A stretch of 64,000 nt of DNA from CAWIJJ01 sp963836425 (GCA_963836425.1 CAWIJJ010000007.1:1-64000); one strand, 5' to 3'. Positions 39,763 through 49,022 are shown, counted from the first letter of the stretch. The notes: generated from the sequence alone by a model not told the origin. A program made the numbers and translations.

Positions 39763-40650
39763 ATGAATAAGAGATTTGTCGGTGTGCTGTTATTCGCGTT
39801 CGTTGTGGCGTCGGTGGCGAGCCTCCTGTTGTACCGGCTCCTGATTAACCGGCCTCAGGCTGCCACCGCGGCGACCAAGACGGAGCAGATCGTGCTCGCC
39901 GCTCACGACCTGGAAGTTGGTTCCGTTCTGAAAGAAGACGATCTCAAGGTGGCCAACTGGTCGGGCGCGGCACCGGCAGGTGCGTCCTCGAAGACACAGG
40001 ATCTGGTGGGCCGCGGCGTCACCACCCGGATGTTGGAGAAAGAGCCGGTGATCGATTCGCGCCTCGCCGCGAAGGGCGCCGGAGGTGGACTTGCAGCCAC
40101 TATTCCACCGGGAATGCGCGCGGTGGCTATCCGGGTGAATGAAGTGGTCGGCGTAGCCGGATTCGTCGTGGCAGGAATGCGCGTCGATGTGCTGATCTCC
40201 GGCAACCGGCCGGGCGCCAGCGAGTCTCTGGGCACTATTACAAAGACCCTGCTGCAGAATCTGGAAGTGCTTTCGGCGGGCCAGGACTATAAGAAGGATT
40301 CCGAAGGAAAGCCCGTGCTGGTGCAGGTTGTCAACCTACTTGTGACGCCGGAACAGGCCGAACAACTCAGCCTCGCCAGCGCGCAGACCTCCGTGCAACT
40401 GGTGTTGCGCAACCCGCTTGACAGGGAAATCGCCAGGACGCCGGGAACCACGCTGGGGTATCTGTTCAACGGCACCAGGCCGGGGCCGCCCGCTCGCGAA
40501 ACGCCGGCGGCTGCTCCCAGGCACCTGCAGACGGCTCCGCCGGCCATCGTTTTTGCGCCGCCGGCGAAAAAAGAAATGTACGTCATGGAAATCATCTCGG
40601 GCAAAACGAAGTCCGAACAAAAGTTTGAACAAGCCGGGGAGGGCAAGTAG
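39763..40650 (+). CDS. cpaB: CpaB/RcpC-type Flp pilus assembly protein
   Basis: An inner-membrane-anchored periplasmic protein thought to work with the CpaC secretin. It has 295 residues, with an N-terminal anchor (VGVLLFAFVVASVASLLLYR) and a SAF-like domain starting TEQIVLAAHDLEVGSVLKED. The RcpC/CpaB core ATIPPGMRAVAIRVNEVVGV and DVLISGNRPGASESLGTI is present, and the C-terminus is Pro/Ala-rich, as in other CpaB proteins. The gene abuts cpaC, whose GTG start follows the stop immediately. Confidence 0.93.
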   Translation: MNKRFVGVLLFAFVVASVASLLLYRLLINRPQAATAATKTEQIVLAAHDLEVGSVLKEDDLKVANWSGAAPAGASSKTQDLVGRGVTTRMLEKEPVIDSRLAAKGAGGGLAATIPPGMRAVAIRVNEVVGVAGFVVAGMRVDVLISGNRPGASESLGTITKTLLQNLEVLSAGQDYKKDSEGKPVLVQVVNLLVTPEQAEQLSLASAQTSVQLVLRNPLDREIARTPGTTLGYLFNGTRPGPPARETPAAAPRHLQTAPPAIVFAPPAKKEMYVMEIISGKTKSEQKFEQAGEGK

Positions 40651-42255
40651 GTGTTGCGAATCCGCGAGATCATCACCGTTCTGGCGCTCGGAGCGTGCAG
40701 CTCGTTTCTCTGCTTCGGGCCCGCCCGGGCGGATGCCTGGCAGAGCTCTCCGCAGCAGTCGCCGGAGCAACAGGGCCCGGCCGCCGGCCAGACCCCCGAG
40801 GCAACAGACCAGCAGGTTCAGCCCCCGGCCGCCGAACAGGCCAAAGCCGACGCCGGGACGGGAACGCTGGGCCGGCTTGTCGTCACCGTGGGCAAATCTC
40901 TGATTATCGACAGCCCCCTCGATATTCGCCGGCTGTCGGTAGCGAACGGAGATCTGGCGGAAGCGGTTGCCGTCAACCCCAAGGAGGTGCTCATCAACGG
41001 CAAGATGGCCGGCGAGACCTCGTTAATCGTCTGGCAGCAGAACGGTGCCCGTCTGGTCTATGACCTGACCGTCCGGATCAGCAATGCCCGCCTGGATTCG
41101 GTGCGGCAGCAGATCGCCCGCGATTTTCCCGAAGACAACATCAATATCACCTTCGAAAATGACACGGCTTTCATACGCGGCACGGTAAAGGACCTGATTT
41201 CGGCCGAGCGCGTGGTCGCTATCGCGAGCACGCTGGGAAAAACCCTAAACCTGCTGCGCGTGCTGACTCCAGGCGTTGAACCGCAAGTGGTGCTGAAGGT
41301 CCGGTTCGCCAACGTGGACCGGTCCGCGTCTGTGAACCTCGGAATGAACCTCTGGAACGGTTCATTCAACCAGAGCACCAGCCTGGGTACCGGTCCCGCG
41401 TTGTTTCCCAACGAGCAGGGCAAATTCGAGGTGAGCCAGCTCGTCAATATTCTTCTGCTGAGGCCCGACATCAACCTGGCGGCCGAAATTCAGGCGCTCG
41501 AGAACAAGCGCGTGCTGGAGTTGCTGGCCGAGCCGAACCTGCTGGCGATCAGCGGGCAGCAGGCCAGCTTCCTGGCGGGTGGCGAATTCCCGTTCCCGAT
41601 CGTTCAGCCGGGACAGGGATCGGCGGCCATAAGCATAATGTGGCGTGAATATGGTGTGCGGCTCTCGTTCCAGCCTACCGTCACGGCACGAGGCACCATC
41701 CGGCTCAAAGTCGCGCCGGAAGTCAGCTCCCTGGATTATGCCAACGCTGTGACGGTCCAAGGCGTAACCGTGCCGGGAATCTCGTCGCGGCGCGTGCAGA
41801 CCGAAGTGGAACTCGAAAGCGGACAGAGCTTCGTCATCGCCGGCCTTCTCGACAAGCAGACCTCCGATAGCCTGTCTAAAGTGCCGGGGTTAAGTGCCGT
41901 GCCGATTCTGGGCAAGCTGTTTCAAAGCAAACTGACGAGCCGGAACAACTCCGAGCTGATGGTCATCATCACGCCGGAAGTGGTCCGCCCGATCTCCCGG
42001 GGAGACACCGTGCCGCAGATCAAGTTCAACACTCCTCACATGACCAAGGTCGAACCGCAGCAGGTAACGAATCCGACCAATCAATTGCCGGCCCGGCAAG
42101 GTGTCGAATCGGTTCCGGTGGAACAGTTAATGAAAAAGGATGGAGCGCCTCCAGTCACTGCCGAACCGGTGTTCCAGTTGGTGCCCGTTCGCCAGGCTCC
42201 TGCCGCAACCGCGCCGGCACAGGGTTCGGCGGCCGGTGGAGGCTCCGGAAAATGA
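40651..42255 (+). CDS. cpaC: CpaC/RcpA-type outer-membrane secretin
   Basis: Forms the outer-membrane channel of the Tad system. The 534-residue protein has a signal peptide (VLALGACSSFLCFGPARA), a Gln/Pro-rich spacer, and an N-terminal pilus-assembly domain (VGKSLIIDSPLDIRRLSVAN). The secretin core includes EIQALENKRVLELLAEPNLL, ISGQQASFLAGGEFPFPI and ELESGQSFVIAGLLDKQTSD, ending in VPGLSAVPILGKLFQSKLTS. GTG 40651 follows the cpaB TAG directly. A Pro/Ala-rich tail ends at 42255. Confidence 0.93.
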   Translation: MLRIREIITVLALGACSSFLCFGPARADAWQSSPQQSPEQQGPAAGQTPEATDQQVQPPAAEQAKADAGTGTLGRLVVTVGKSLIIDSPLDIRRLSVANGDLAEAVAVNPKEVLINGKMAGETSLIVWQQNGARLVYDLTVRISNARLDSVRQQIARDFPEDNINITFENDTAFIRGTVKDLISAERVVAIASTLGKTLNLLRVLTPGVEPQVVLKVRFANVDRSASVNLGMNLWNGSFNQSTSLGTGPALFPNEQGKFEVSQLVNILLLRPDINLAAEIQALENKRVLELLAEPNLLAISGQQASFLAGGEFPFPIVQPGQGSAAISIMWREYGVRLSFQPTVTARGTIRLKVAPEVSSLDYANAVTVQGVTVPGISSRRVQTEVELESGQSFVIAGLLDKQTSDSLSKVPGLSAVPILGKLFQSKLTSRNNSELMVIITPEVVRPISRGDTVPQIKFNTPHMTKVEPQQVTNPTNQLPARQGVESVPVEQLMKKDGAPPVTAEPVFQLVPVRQAPAATAPAQGSAAGGGSGK

Positions 42256-42277
42256 ACGCCCTACCTGGAGATTTCGT

Positions 42278-43441
42278 ATGTATCCGCTGACGATCGGGTT
42301 GGCGATTGAAAACCGTGAGCTCTGGGATCAGACCCAGGCCTGTCTGGCCGACCTGCCCTTCCGTATCATCGTCGAACACCAGGATATCGGCGACATGAGC
42401 AGCTTCGTGGACCGGCTGGAACGAATGCGGCCGGACGTGGTTCTGGTAGATATCAGCGGCTGGAAGGAGCCGCTCGAAGGACTTGTGGCCTCCATCCGGG
42501 CCGCTACGGGCGATCCGATGATCGTCGCCCTCAACACAACTCCCGATGCCGACGTGATCCTCGGCGCCCTGCGGGCCGGCGTCAACGAATACCTGTTTCC
42601 GCCCGTCAGAGAATCTCTTCGCAGGGCTCTCGAAAAGCGCTCGGCGGACCGTAGCCGCAGGCGCGACGGAGGTGTGAAGAGCGGCGGCAAGGCGTATGGA
42701 TTCTTTTCGGCCAAAGGCGGCTGCGGCGCCACCACGATCCTTTGTCACGTGGCCGCCGAACTGGGCCGTCAAAACCAGAAGGTGCTCCTCGCGGACCTCG
42801 ACCTGGACGCGGGAATGGTCGGGTTCATCACCAAAACCAAAGCCGTCTACTCCATTCTGGATGCTGTGAACAATCTCCACCGGCTGGACATTTCCTATTG
42901 GAAGGCGCTGGTCTCGAATGGCATCCCGGGCGTCGAGATCGTCTCCTCCCCGCTTGCGCTGGCCTCCAAACAGCAGCCCAAGGACGACCAGATCCGGCAT
43001 GTCCTCGCATTCGCGAGGCCGCATTACGATTGGACCATTGCCGATCTGGGGCGCAGCCTCAGCCACATGGCCATGGCGGCGCTCGAAGAGATCGACGAAG
43101 CATGCCTGGTTACTACTCTCGAAGTGCCTGCCTTGCACCAGAGCAAGCAGATTATTCAGACCCTGGTCGATAGCGGCTACGGGAAGAATCGCATCCGGCT
43201 GATACTCAACCGGGCACCGAAGCGCCTGGACATTACGGCCAGCGAGCTCGAAAAGATGTTGGGCGTACCAATCTTCGCCATGATCCCGAACAATTATCCG
43301 GAACTGTACGAGACGTACGCCGAAGGCCGGATGCTGAGTCGCAGTTGCGACCTGGGCAAGGAGATTTCCCGCTTCGCGATGAAGCTGACGAACCAGGAAA
43401 CAACCACGACGGCGAAGAAGAAGTTCGGGCTATTCGGTTAA
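42278..43441 (+). CDS. cpaE: CpaE-type Tad localisation ATPase (receiver-like + ParA-like)
   Basis: A 387-residue cytoplasmic protein placing the Tad machine at a cell pole or site. Residues 1-125 form a pseudo-receiver (VDISGWKEPLE, with Asp near residue 58). The ParA/MinD-like domain has the deviant Walker A SAKGGCGATT (Lys146), the switch region LADLDLDAGMVGFI and WTIADLGRSLSHMAMAAL. The start ATG 42278 has a GGAG site upstream. The region between the cpaC stop and this start (22 nt) is not coding. The tail TTTAKKKFGLFG is common in CpaE proteins. Confidence 0.9.
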   Translation: MYPLTIGLAIENRELWDQTQACLADLPFRIIVEHQDIGDMSSFVDRLERMRPDVVLVDISGWKEPLEGLVASIRAATGDPMIVALNTTPDADVILGALRAGVNEYLFPPVRESLRRALEKRSADRSRRRDGGVKSGGKAYGFFSAKGGCGATTILCHVAAELGRQNQKVLLADLDLDAGMVGFITKTKAVYSILDAVNNLHRLDISYWKALVSNGIPGVEIVSSPLALASKQQPKDDQIRHVLAFARPHYDWTIADLGRSLSHMAMAALEEIDEACLVTTLEVPALHQSKQIIQTLVDSGYGKNRIRLILNRAPKRLDITASELEKMLGVPIFAMIPNNYPELYETYAEGRMLSRSCDLGKEISRFAMKLTNQETTTTAKKKFGLFG

Positions 43442-43497
43442 CGAACCACTACCGGCGACTGGGCCATTGATCTCAGGACGCCGTTGAAAGGGGACCC

Positions 43498-44859
43498 ATG
43501 CCAGCACTCATCGACAATGTCTCGAGAACCGGCGAAAACCGCGAAACGGGTTGGGTAAACCGGCTATTCACGAAGGACGGGTATACGCCCGAATATCAGG
43601 AGCTGAAGTTCACGCTTCACCGAAAACTCCTTGATCGGATCAACCTGGAAGCTCTTTCGTCCATGGCCGGCGAGCGCGTGCGCGCGGAGATTCGTGCCGC
43701 CGTGGCCAAACTGGTGGACGAGGAGAAGACGCCTCTCAGCCTGGTGGAGAAGGACCGCGTCATTGAAGAGATCCTGGATGAAGTATTCGGCCTGGGACCG
43801 CTGGAGCCTCTGCTGCAGGATCCAACGGTATCGGACATTCTGGTCACCACGCCGCGCCTCGTATATGTGGAACGCGGCGGCAAACTGTACCGCACCCCGG
43901 TTGAGTTCAAGGATGACGCGCATCTGCTGCGCATCATCGAGAAGGTCGTCTCGCGAGTCGGCCGCCGGGTGGATGAATCGTCGCCGCTGGTGGATGCGCG
44001 CCTGCCGGACGGTTCGCGCGTCAACGCCGCCATTCCTCCGGTGGCGGTGGACGGTCCGCTGCTCTCCATCCGCCGGTTTGGACGCCACGCACTCAAGGGC
44101 GAAGACCTGGTCAGCAAACTGGCCCTCACCGAAGGCATGCTGGAACTGCTGAAGGGCTGCGTGAAAGCCCGGCTGAATATTCTGATCTGCGGCGGAACGG
44201 GTTCCGGTAAGACGACCCTGCTGAATGCGCTCTCCTCCTACATTCCCGAAGACGAGCGCATCGTGACGATTGAAGACGCGGCCGAATTGCGGCTTCAGCA
44301 AACGCACGTGGCCCGCATGGAAACACGTCCGCCCAACGTTGAAGGGACCGGCGCGATTCACATTCGGCAACTGGTGATCAACGCCCTCCGAATGCGGCCC
44401 GACCGTATCATCGTCGGCGAGGTTCGCGCGGATGAGGCGCTCGACATGTTGCAGGCCATGAACACCGGCCACGACGGGTCGTTGACCACGATTCACGCCA
44501 ACACGCCGCGCGACGGCCTGGGCCGTCTGGAAGTGATGGTCGGGATGGCCAATGCGAACATGGGCATCCGCTCGATCCGCCAGCAGATCGCTTCGGCGGT
44601 GAACCTCTTTGTGCAGGTGGCCCGCTTCAGCGACGGATCCCGCCGCATCACTCACATTACGGAAGTCGTCGGCATGGAGCAGGACATGATTACCCTGCAG
44701 GACATCTTCCTGTTCGAAAAGACCGGCATCACCGAATCCGGCAAAGTGCTGGGACGTTTCCGTGCCACCGGCATCCGGCCGAAATTCCACGAGCGGCTCA
44801 AGGCCTGCGGCATCTCGTTGGCTACGCAGTTATTCCAGACGGTGGTGGAGATCAACTAA
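43498..44859 (+). CDS. cpaF: CpaF/TadA-type pilus assembly ATPase
   Basis: The secretion ATPase powering Tad pilus assembly. The 453 residues include the N-terminal region, then LILD-type motifs (LGPLEPLLQDPTVSDILV), a hexamer core with Walker A CGGTGSGKTT (232-240), IVTIEDAAELRLQQTH, the Walker B region ALRMRPDRIIVGEVRADEAL and the His box HDGSLTTIHANTPRDGLGR. The family belongs to type II/IV secretion ATPases. It is 56 nt downstream of cpaE and followed one base later by tadB. Confidence 0.95.
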   Translation: MPALIDNVSRTGENRETGWVNRLFTKDGYTPEYQELKFTLHRKLLDRINLEALSSMAGERVRAEIRAAVAKLVDEEKTPLSLVEKDRVIEEILDEVFGLGPLEPLLQDPTVSDILVTTPRLVYVERGGKLYRTPVEFKDDAHLLRIIEKVVSRVGRRVDESSPLVDARLPDGSRVNAAIPPVAVDGPLLSIRRFGRHALKGEDLVSKLALTEGMLELLKGCVKARLNILICGGTGSGKTTLLNALSSYIPEDERIVTIEDAAELRLQQTHVARMETRPPNVEGTGAIHIRQLVINALRMRPDRIIVGEVRADEALDMLQAMNTGHDGSLTTIHANTPRDGLGRLEVMVGMANANMGIRSIRQQIASAVNLFVQVARFSDGSRRITHITEVVGMEQDMITLQDIFLFEKTGITESGKVLGRFRATGIRPKFHERLKACGISLATQLFQTVVEIN

Positions 44860-44860
44860 G

Positions 44861-45832
44861 ATGCCGGTCGGTGTGGTCGTCTCTTTCGTCGTCATCTTCG
44901 CGATGATCCTGTTGGCGGTCAGCGTGGCGTTGAAGTTCTTTGACGCCCGGCGGAAGAAGCAGGTCACGTCCATGATTGAGACCGCCGCCGGGGAAAACGT
45001 CGCAACCATTACCAATCTTCTCAAGGAGATCGAGGGAGAGAAGCCCACCGGCTTCAAGCAGATGCTGACCTCCATGTCGTTCGCACGGCATGCGCAGGAG
45101 CAGATTCAACAGGCGGGGCTGAACTGGTCCTCCTCGCGTTTGCTGGCGACGATGGCGCTGATGACCATCCCTGGTCTGGGCATCGGCGGCCTTATGCCGT
45201 TTCTGCTGAACGGGCCGGTGACAGCCATTCTGCTGGCGGTCGTGCTGGGCGCGCTGCCGTACCTGTTCGTCAAGCAGAAGCGAAAGAAACGGCTGAACGC
45301 GCTCGAGGAGCAGTTCCCGGAGGGTCTCGACTTTCTGGCGCGTTCCATGCGGGCCGGCCACGCATTCACCATCAGCCTGGCCATGGTCGGAGAAGAGTTG
45401 CAGGATCCGCTGGGCCAGGAGTTCCGGACGTTGTTCAATGAACAGAACCTGGGGGCGCCGCTCGATATCGCACTACGGAATTTCACACAACGCGTGCCGT
45501 TGTTGGACTGCCGCTTCTTCACCTCGTCGGTGCTCCTTCAGAAACAGACCGGCGGGAACCTGAGCGAGATTCTTTCCCGCCTCTCGTACATTATCCGCGA
45601 GCGTTTCCGGCTGAAAGGCCAGGTCAAGGCGGCCAGCGCGCACGGCCGCATGACGGCCACCATTCTGACACTGCTACCCGTGGCCACAATGCTCGGACTG
45701 CTGGTGGTGGCACCAGGGTACCTGCAAGGCATGGCCGAGGACAAGGATGGGAAGCTCATGATCGGCGGGGCGATCGGCGCGCAGATTCTCGGCAATTTCT
45801 TTATCAAGAAGATCATCAATATCAAGGTTTGA
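44861..45832 (+). CDS. tadB: TadB-type inner-membrane pilus assembly protein
   Basis: One of two platform proteins for CpaF. The 323 residues begin MPVGVVVSFVVIFAMILLAV (ATG 44861, one base after the cpaF stop). The T2SF domain contains LNALEEQFPEGLDFLARSMR and AGHAFTISLAMVGEELQDPL, and a typical QKQTGGNLSEILSRLSYIIR segment. Membrane helices lie at about residues 5-22, 95-135, 265-285 and 300-315. It is intact and the next gene follows one base later. Confidence 0.93.
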   Translation: MPVGVVVSFVVIFAMILLAVSVALKFFDARRKKQVTSMIETAAGENVATITNLLKEIEGEKPTGFKQMLTSMSFARHAQEQIQQAGLNWSSSRLLATMALMTIPGLGIGGLMPFLLNGPVTAILLAVVLGALPYLFVKQKRKKRLNALEEQFPEGLDFLARSMRAGHAFTISLAMVGEELQDPLGQEFRTLFNEQNLGAPLDIALRNFTQRVPLLDCRFFTSSVLLQKQTGGNLSEILSRLSYIIRERFRLKGQVKAASAHGRMTATILTLLPVATMLGLLVVAPGYLQGMAEDKDGKLMIGGAIGAQILGNFFIKKIINIKV

Positions 45833-45833
45833 A

Positions 45834-46784
45834 ATGCAAAATACTCTAATCGTGGTCCTTTGCACGTTCTTGATGCTGATGTCCCTGTTGACCTGGGTAG
45901 GTTACCGGCTGTTCTACAAGCCGAACAGGTTTCTCAAACAGCTAGGTAATCCGGTCATCACCGAGCAGCGCGAACGTTTGGCTTCCTTGGAACCGTCCGA
46001 GGCGGGCAGCGGCACGCTGGTCACCTTTCTCCAACACCTGGGCGCGAGAGTTCCCTCATCGGACATCGAGGCCGCGAATCTCAGGACCGACCTGATTCGC
46101 GCCGGATTCCGGTCCGACAATGCGGCTCCGGTATTTTACGGGATCCGGATTTTGTCCACGCTCGGCATGCTGGTATTGAGCATGTCGATGCAGGGCAAGG
46201 GGGCGCTTGCCAATCCGATCATGAGCGTCGCCTTGATTGTGTTCGGCTGCGCCGCGGGCTGGGTTCTGCCGCGTATGTTCCTTGAAAAGAAAATTGCCCG
46301 GCGCCAGGAAACTCTGCGCCTGTCCCTTCCCGATGCTCTGGACCTGATGGTGGTTTCTGTGGAGGCCGGACTGGGACTCGATCAGGCGATCCAGCATGTT
46401 TCCAAGGAACTGGGTGCGAGCCATCCCCAACTCAGCGAGGAGATGTCGCTGGTGACCCTGGAAATGAGAGCCGGCAAGCGGCGTTCGGATGCTTTGCGAA
46501 ACTTCTCCGAACGCACGGGCGAGCCGGAAGTCCGCAAACTCACCGCCATTTTGATTCAAAATGACCGGTTCGGCACCAGCATGGCCGAATCGCTGCGAAC
46601 CCATTCGGATTTCATGCGCGCCCGACGCAGGCAGGATGCGGAAGAGCGTGCCGGGAAGGTGGGCGTCAAGCTTGTTTTCCCAATCTTCTTTTTCATTTTG
46701 CCGTCGATGATGATTGTCGCGGCCGGCCCCGGGCTCTTACAAGTTTTCAAGTACCTGTTCCCCATGATGAAGAACATTCAATAA
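45834..46784 (+). CDS. tadC: TadC-type inner-membrane pilus assembly protein
   Basis: The partner of TadB. It has 316 residues, starting MQNTLIVVLCTFLMLMSLL, and a T2SF domain with LRLSLPDALDLMVVSVEAGL and LGLDQAIQHVSKELG. RTGEPEVRKLTAILIQNDRF and the closing helix FPIFFFILPSMMIVAAGPGL also match. No tadD-G genes follow; two miniproteins take their place. It is separated from tadB by 1 nt (TGAAATG). Confidence 0.93.
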   Translation: MQNTLIVVLCTFLMLMSLLTWVGYRLFYKPNRFLKQLGNPVITEQRERLASLEPSEAGSGTLVTFLQHLGARVPSSDIEAANLRTDLIRAGFRSDNAAPVFYGIRILSTLGMLVLSMSMQGKGALANPIMSVALIVFGCAAGWVLPRMFLEKKIARRQETLRLSLPDALDLMVVSVEAGLGLDQAIQHVSKELGASHPQLSEEMSLVTLEMRAGKRRSDALRNFSERTGEPEVRKLTAILIQNDRFGTSMAESLRTHSDFMRARRRQDAEERAGKVGVKLVFPIFFFILPSMMIVAAGPGLLQVFKYLFPMMKNIQ

Positions 46785-46798
46785 AGGAGAAGAGAACG

Positions 46799-46894
46799 AT
46801 GGACACAATGATTCAAACCGGAATCTGGGTTGTCGCCGGCGGTTGCCTGCTGATCTTCCTGCGCCGCCGCCGCACTCGCCGGACGCAGAATTAG
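46799..46894 (+). CDS. 31-residue membrane miniprotein, first of a tandem pair
   Basis: ATG 46799 follows a clear AAAGGAGA ribosome site, 14 nt after the tadC stop. The peptide starts MDTMIQTGIWVVAGGCLLIF and ends in a basic tail LRRRRTRRTQN. One helix spans about residues 8-21, and the positive tail should stay in the cytoplasm. The next gene encodes a peptide of exactly the same length and layout with 14 identical positions. I know of no named family. Confidence 0.72.
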   Translation: MDTMIQTGIWVVAGGCLLIFLRRRRTRRTQN

Positions 46895-47056
46895 TTTCGA
46901 GTCACCGGGGTTCGCCGCATCATTGTGTGGGACAACCGCTCCGCACTCTGAAACGGACGGCCTGGGTGTCAGGACACTGGCTGGGTTCCGGGGAAGCGGA
47001 GGTCCCCGGAATTCCTTGATCTCAAAAAGCAAAGATTCGGAGAAAGGAGCGTGAAA

Positions 47057-47152
47057 ATGGGTTTTGCAATGCAAAGCGCAATCTGGCTGGGAGCGGGTGT
47101 GGCACTTGTGCTGCTGCTGACCAGGCGCCGAAAACGCCGGACGCTGCCGTAA
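47057..47152 (+). CDS. 31-residue membrane miniprotein, second of a tandem pair
   Basis: Starts at ATG 47057 after AAAGGAGCG. The peptide is MGFAMQSAIWLGAGVALVLL followed by the basic tail LTRRRKRRTLP. Its TAA overlaps the next start (TAATG), showing translational coupling to the large membrane protein at 47152. It shares M1, Q6, I9, W10, A13, G14, L17, L21 and the RRR-x-RRT tail with the first copy. The 162 bp between the two genes contain no other gene. Confidence 0.72.
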   Translation: MGFAMQSAIWLGAGVALVLLLTRRRKRRTLP

Positions 47153-48636
47153 TGGCCGTGGAGGGAGGGGAACATAACGAAAATAAGCGAACGGCACAAC
47201 AGACCGTGTGCGGCACAGGCCGTTATGTGCTGGCATCGCTGGTTCTGTTATCTCCATGTTACTGGCAGCCGCGCCTGCAAGCCGGCGATCTCTCCAGCCA
47301 CATCTACAACGCCTGGCTGTCGCACCTCATCGAAAACGGCCAGGCGGAGGGCCTGACCATTGCGCGTCAGTCCACCAATGTTCTTTTCGATCTCCTGCTG
47401 GGCGCCCTATTCACCTGGTTTGGCGCGGGAGCGGCCCAGCGAATCGCCGTCTCGATTGCCGTCCTGGTCTTCATCTGGGGCTCGTTTGCTTTCATTTCGA
47501 GAGTGGCCGGAAACCGCCCGTGGCACTTGTTGCCCTGCCTGGCTATGCTGGCCTATGGCTGGGTGTTCCACATGGGCTTCTTCAACTTCTATCTGAGCAT
47601 TGGGATTTGCTTTTGGGTGCTCTCGCTCGCCTGGGACTTGCGGGCGCGCGGTTTGGCACTGGCGGCTCCCCTCGTGCTCCTGGCGTATCTGGCGCACGCG
47701 CTGCCCGTTGTCTGGATGGCAGGCCTGATGTTCTATGTATTCCTGGCACGGCGCCTGAATCAGCGATACCGTCTGCTGCTGAGCGGAGGTGTGATCGCGG
47801 CCATGGCGCTGCTTCATCTGGTGCTGGCACGCACGATGAGCACGCGGTGGTCGCCGGCGCAGATCACGGTTGCGACGGGCGTTGACCAGGTCTGGGTTTT
47901 CGACGTCAAGTACTTCATCGTGATGATGGGATTAGCTTCGGTATGGGGACTGATGCTCTTCCGCGTGGCGCGCTACCAGGGCGTGCGGCAGATGTTGAGC
48001 AGCATTCCATTTCACCTGTGCCTGATCTGTGCCGGCTCCATCGCCGTTTTGCCGGGAAGGGTTTTCATCCCCGGTTTCCTGAATGCACTGAGTTTCATCG
48101 CTGAACGGATGTCGCTGGGCCTGGCCATCTGCGTGTGCGCACTTGTCGCCTCGGCGCGGCCCGGCAGAGTGGCCGTCGGGGCGTCGGTGGTAGTGGCACT
48201 GGCCTTCTTTAGCTTCGTCTATGCCGATGAACGAGCTCTGAATTCCTTTGAAGATCGAATGCGAAGCGGGGTCGCGGGGCTGCCGGCCGGATCTCGCGTC
48301 GTGAGCCCCATACTGGATCTCAGCCTGCGCACTAACCCGCTTTCCCACATGGTGGATCGTGTCTGCATCGGCCATTGCTTCAGCTATGGCAATTACGAGC
48401 CTTCCACGGGTCAGTTTCGCATCCGCGCCAGGGAGGGCAATGGCATCGTGGTAGCGAGGTATGCCGACTCGTGGGGTCTGCAAACGGGAGAATACGTGGT
48501 GGCCGGTCACGACCTTCCACTGTTCAGAATCGGTCCGGATCGCGACGGACGCATGCTGCTGGAACAACTGAAAGCCGGAGCCAAATGCGGAAGTACGTTT
48601 TGGAAAACACTGCCGGATCTGCTGCCGATTTCGTGA
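47152..48636 (+). CDS. Large polytopic membrane protein of unknown function
   Basis: A 494-residue protein with about ten helices. Starting MAVEGGEHNENKRTAQQTVC, it shows the block QAGDLSSHIYNAWLSHLIEN near the first extracytoplasmic loop, later VFHMGFFNFYLSIGICFWVL, and a soluble C-terminal domain (SHMVDRVCIGHCFSYGNYEP). The general plan, helices then an exported domain, is like the protein at 37601, but I see no clear sequence similarity. Both flank the pilus genes. The start overlaps the second miniprotein. Function unknown; a GT-C-like glycan or pilin modifier is one possibility. Confidence 0.72.
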   Translation: MAVEGGEHNENKRTAQQTVCGTGRYVLASLVLLSPCYWQPRLQAGDLSSHIYNAWLSHLIENGQAEGLTIARQSTNVLFDLLLGALFTWFGAGAAQRIAVSIAVLVFIWGSFAFISRVAGNRPWHLLPCLAMLAYGWVFHMGFFNFYLSIGICFWVLSLAWDLRARGLALAAPLVLLAYLAHALPVVWMAGLMFYVFLARRLNQRYRLLLSGGVIAAMALLHLVLARTMSTRWSPAQITVATGVDQVWVFDVKYFIVMMGLASVWGLMLFRVARYQGVRQMLSSIPFHLCLICAGSIAVLPGRVFIPGFLNALSFIAERMSLGLAICVCALVASARPGRVAVGASVVVALAFFSFVYADERALNSFEDRMRSGVAGLPAGSRVVSPILDLSLRTNPLSHMVDRVCIGHCFSYGNYEPSTGQFRIRAREGNGIVVARYADSWGLQTGEYVVAGHDLPLFRIGPDRDGRMLLEQLKAGAKCGSTFWKTLPDLLPIS

Positions 48637-48719
48637 AACTGTTCGCCGTGGCGAAAATTCTCTGGAAGAAGATCCTGATCGAGGGATTCCTGCTGGCCGG
48701 TCTGGCTCTGATCTCGTAG
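48633..48719 (+). CDS. Possible 28-residue membrane miniprotein
   Basis: GTG 48633 overlaps the preceding stop (GTGA). The peptide would be MKLFAVAKILWKKILIEGFL followed by LAGLALIS, one amphipathic-to-hydrophobic helix. Coupled starts are the rule in this window, which supports it, but the length is minimal and there is no independent ribosome site. It could also be untranslated 3' sequence. Confidence 0.4.
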   Translation: MKLFAVAKILWKKILIEGFLLAGLALIS

Positions 48720-48740
48720 CTCCTGGTGCTGGGCCGGTAG

Positions 48741-49022
48741 CTAACTCAGCGGTGGCGCCGCCAGCATCACCATCAGATTCCAAACCACCAGGGCTCCATA
48801 CCAATACGAAGCCCATTTAAGAAGATGCATCTTGCGCGTGTAGACACAATATCCGCCGAGGCCGAGCGCCACCAGTTTCGATAAGAGAACGCCCGTCGCC
48901 GGGCCGGCATGCATGAGTACCCGGATGAACGGGCTGGCTTCCGCAGCGCCCAGCTTGAACCCCACCAGCGTTGTCAGCAGGTCCAGCAACTGAAGGTACA
49001 CGAAAATGTGAGTCAGGGCCAT
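48741..49022 (-). CDS. DUF5658-like small membrane protein
   Basis: Ninety-three residues with about three helices, starting MALTHIFVYLQLLDLLTTLV. The LQLLDLLTT ... GAAEASPFIRVLM pattern (Asp/Thr in the first helix, then a Glu-x-x-Pro loop) matches DUF5658, small integral membrane proteins of unknown role. The gene is on the minus strand and convergent with the Tad locus. It ends at 48741; the ATG is at 49022. Confidence 0.78.
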   Translation of the reverse strand: MALTHIFVYLQLLDLLTTLVGFKLGAAEASPFIRVLMHAGPATGVLLSKLVALGLGGYCVYTRKMHLLKWASYWYGALVVWNLMVMLAAPPLS

